Shown one piece after another: positions 6,609 through 7,620 of a stretch of 7,620 bases of DNA. The DNA comes from JAKGBX01 sp965366835 (GTDB lineage: Bacteria > Pseudomonadota > Alphaproteobacteria > Rhodobacterales > Rhodobacteraceae). The stretch spans positions 1 through 7,620 of the forward strand of contig CBDUGF010000148.1 of the NCBI GenBank assembly GCA_965366835.1, in the 5' to 3' direction. Below the pieces are notes generated by a model. The model had not been told where the DNA came from. It saw only the letters and a list, made by a program, of their open reading frames with translations, and did no database searches. Each line of letters opens with the position of its first letter. Position 1 is the first letter of the stretch. Made by a program: the position numbers and the translations under genes.

Positions 6609-6647
6609 GGGGGGCGGCGCAACAAAATGTTACACCGCCCCCCAAAA
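6605..6647. promoter_or_regulatory. 43-bp near-perfect palindrome upstream of dusA
   Basis: The outer arms TTTTGGGGGGCGG (6605-6617) and CCGCCCCCCAAAA (6635-6647) are exact reverse complements. The interval is itself a dyad about the same centre, base 6626, with AACA at 6621-6624 and TGTT at 6628-6631. Eighteen of 20 possible pairs match around a three-base AAA centre. It sits 40-82 bases upstream of the dusA start, between dusA and the integrase remnant. It could be a leader hairpin on the dusA mRNA, a double operator, or a recombination-protein binding site. Confidence 0.65.
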
Positions 6648-6803
6648 TCTACCGTCTTCTCTCGTTCAACCAGGTCTCCTCCGAGAACAAGGGCACCGAG
6701 ATATCGAACCTTGACCAAAGTTTCCACCGCCCGTCTCCGGGCAGTTCGATCTCCCAGACATCAACAATTCGAACCCTGAAAGGAGACCCAGACGGATACC
6801 ATC

Positions 6804-6996
6804 ATGACCCGCCCGAAGAAAGATGGCTCGCTGGCTTACACCGCGATCATTCGCAAGAAAAAGGGCCGGCAAGGTCATTCTGAACCTGAGCGAAAAATTC
6901 TCAACCGAAACGGCAGCAGAGCGTTGGCTGAGAGAGAGCGAACCCGGATTGACAAGGATAGGTGCTGTCGGGCGCGCAATAGCAAACCGCAAGTGG
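6804..6996 (+). pseudogene. Remnant of a tyrosine-type site-specific integrase (N-terminal arm-binding part), frameshifted and truncated
   Basis: From the ATG at 6804 the frame reads MTRPKKDGSLAYTAIIRKKKG. It then loses similarity, while the next frame from about 6868 reads GKVILNLSEKFSTETAAERW followed by LRESEPGLTRIGAVGRA. Joined, these match the usual N-terminus of phage-type integrases (KDGS.SYTA.IR.KR.GK....S..F..K..AE.W...RE..L...GA..RA). The switch needs one extra base within 6855-6867, a run reading AAGAAAAAGGGCC, so a homopolymer indel is the simple explanation. Similarity stops near 6996. No core-binding or catalytic domain with the R-H-R-Y residues follows in any plus frame. The second frame stays open to 7407 but its later part is not integrase. 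It is divergent from dusA, the expected neighbour for an integrase that targets dusA. The integrase identity rests on about 55 residues. Confidence 0.6.
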
Positions 6997-7433
6997 AAGA
7001 AATGGGCCTATGGTATCAAAGATTGCTGCGAAGCCTTGCCTGACGGCTTCGGTGATATGAAGTCCGCCAATCCGGCTTATCTTCAACGCCAGGATTATTG
7101 CGTCGGGTCGGTCCAGGGCACCTTTGACCACGATTTCGTCTCACTGGCCCGGGACCTTTTGGCGGGCGTTCAGGCGCCACCAGCCGATCCGGACCGGGAT
7201 TGCCCAGAGCACGGCACGCAGCAACCAAGGTTACCTCAAACCGTGAATTCGTTAGTTGCGACGTTGCGGACCGCTGTAAAGTATGGCGGGCCAATCTGCA
7301 GGGTCGAGACGCCGACCGGTGATTTCGAGATGGTCATGCGCACACTCAAACACCAGGAAATCGTCCGTAAATCTGCCATCCGGGACTGGAGCCCAACCAT
7401 TGAATAGCTGGACCAGCTACAGTCACCTTTTCT
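6997..7433. other. Unassigned stretch, probably degraded accessory DNA
   Basis: About 430 bases lie between the integrase remnant and the transposase fragment. The plus frame that continues from the integrase piece stays open to the TAG at 7405-7407, and short minus-strand frames also exist. None shows a recognisable motif, a good ribosome site or family-like composition. I see no tRNA, repeat array or terminal inverted repeat here. It may be several rearranged fragments. Confidence 0.4.
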
Positions 7434-7620
7434 TATGCTCGGTATCACGCCAAATACCATTGGCCCGTCGATGATCCTGCAATCCGTCTTGCCAATATCG
7501 GGCGCGTTGCGCCTCAACTCAACGGCAAGGTCGAGCGATCACAAAGGTCGTATCGGCAGGCGGTCTACCAACGGCTCGGATGCAAAGGCGGCGCTGATCT
7601 CGAGGTAAGGCTGGACGAAT
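7434..7620 (+). pseudogene. IS481-type transposase, C-terminal catalytic fragment, runs off the window
   Basis: In one frame the DNA reads AKYHWPVDDPAIRLANIG followed by RVAPQLNGKVERSQRS and YQRLGCKGGADLEVRLDE. This follows the IS481/integrase-core pattern (AKFHWHVED.GIRHAYIKPRTPQLNGKVERSHRSD..EFYQLL...DVDLE.KL.E), including the catalytic third acidic residue, the Glu of NGKVER encoded at 7533-7535. An in-frame TGA at 7401 and the absence of the DNG.EF catalytic block upstream show the left part is missing. Only the C-terminal part of the DDE domain is present, and the fragment is still open at base 7620. It contains substitutions at positions normally well kept (IKPRTP replaced by IGRVAP), which fits decay. 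Family assignment is good; whether the rest of the element is complete to the right cannot be seen. Confidence 0.75.

Noticed and set aside
6566..6727. N-terminal extension of DusA to a Met at 6727
   Set aside because: It would run through the 43-bp palindrome and has no DusA-like sequence. The ATG at 6565 has a purine-rich ribosome site.
6740..6785. Possible tRNA or tRNA-end att site because of GTTCGA and TTCGAACCC strings
   Set aside because: No matching T-stem, anticodon arm or acceptor stem could be assembled on either strand.
6901..7131. Minus-strand 76-residue frame starting with GTG
   Set aside because: It overlaps the integrase remnant, has no recognisable motif or ribosome site, and is short enough to arise by chance.

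Overview
The window is GC-rich alphaproteobacterial DNA. It most probably comes from the Rhodobacteraceae (Roseobacter/Paracoccus group). The evidence is a canonical sarcosine oxidase beta subunit, a CcmI of the alphaproteobacterial layout, a RuvX plus DUF1289 tail behind it, and a DusA close to Roseobacter-type proteins. All identifications come from reading translations by eye, with no database search.

Layout. Bases 2-1246 (minus) encode soxB, a complete sarcosine oxidase beta subunit that begins or continues a sox operon running off the left edge. A 188-base divergent spacer follows. A tight plus-strand operon then runs ccmI (1435-2988), ruvX (2985-3461) and a DUF1289 Cys-motif protein (3451-3684), with overlapping stop and start codons. 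The convergent spacer 3685-3860 holds a perfect 17-bp inverted repeat whose loop is an ideal four-tract G-quadruplex motif. Next, on the minus strand and read right to left, come dusA (6565-5534), a TSUP/TauE-type transporter (5464-4640) and a PhyH-like Fe(II)/2-oxoglutarate oxygenase (4646-3861). The oxygenase overlaps the transporter and appears translationally coupled to it.

The right end (about 6530-7620) differs in character. It is less GC-rich, has no intact gene, and carries wreckage of mobile DNA: a frameshifted and truncated N-terminus of a tyrosine-type integrase (6804-6996), about 430 bases with no recognisable gene, and the C-terminal catalytic part of an IS481-type transposase running off the window (7434-7620). 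The first 14 or so codons of dusA and its leader share the AT-rich style of this accessory DNA. dusA is a known integration target for prophages and genomic islands. I therefore read this as the scar, or one edge, of an element that recombined into the 5' end of dusA and now supplies its start codon, leader and a 43-bp near-palindrome.

Functional picture: one-carbon/methylamine catabolism (sox), cytochrome c maturation (ccmI), DNA/RNA processing (ruvX), tRNA dihydrouridine modification (dusA), and an unknown transporter-oxygenase pair. The points most worth checking are the dusA-integrase junction, the G-quadruplex-in-hairpin element, the duplicated C-terminal module of CcmI, and the transporter-oxygenase pair.
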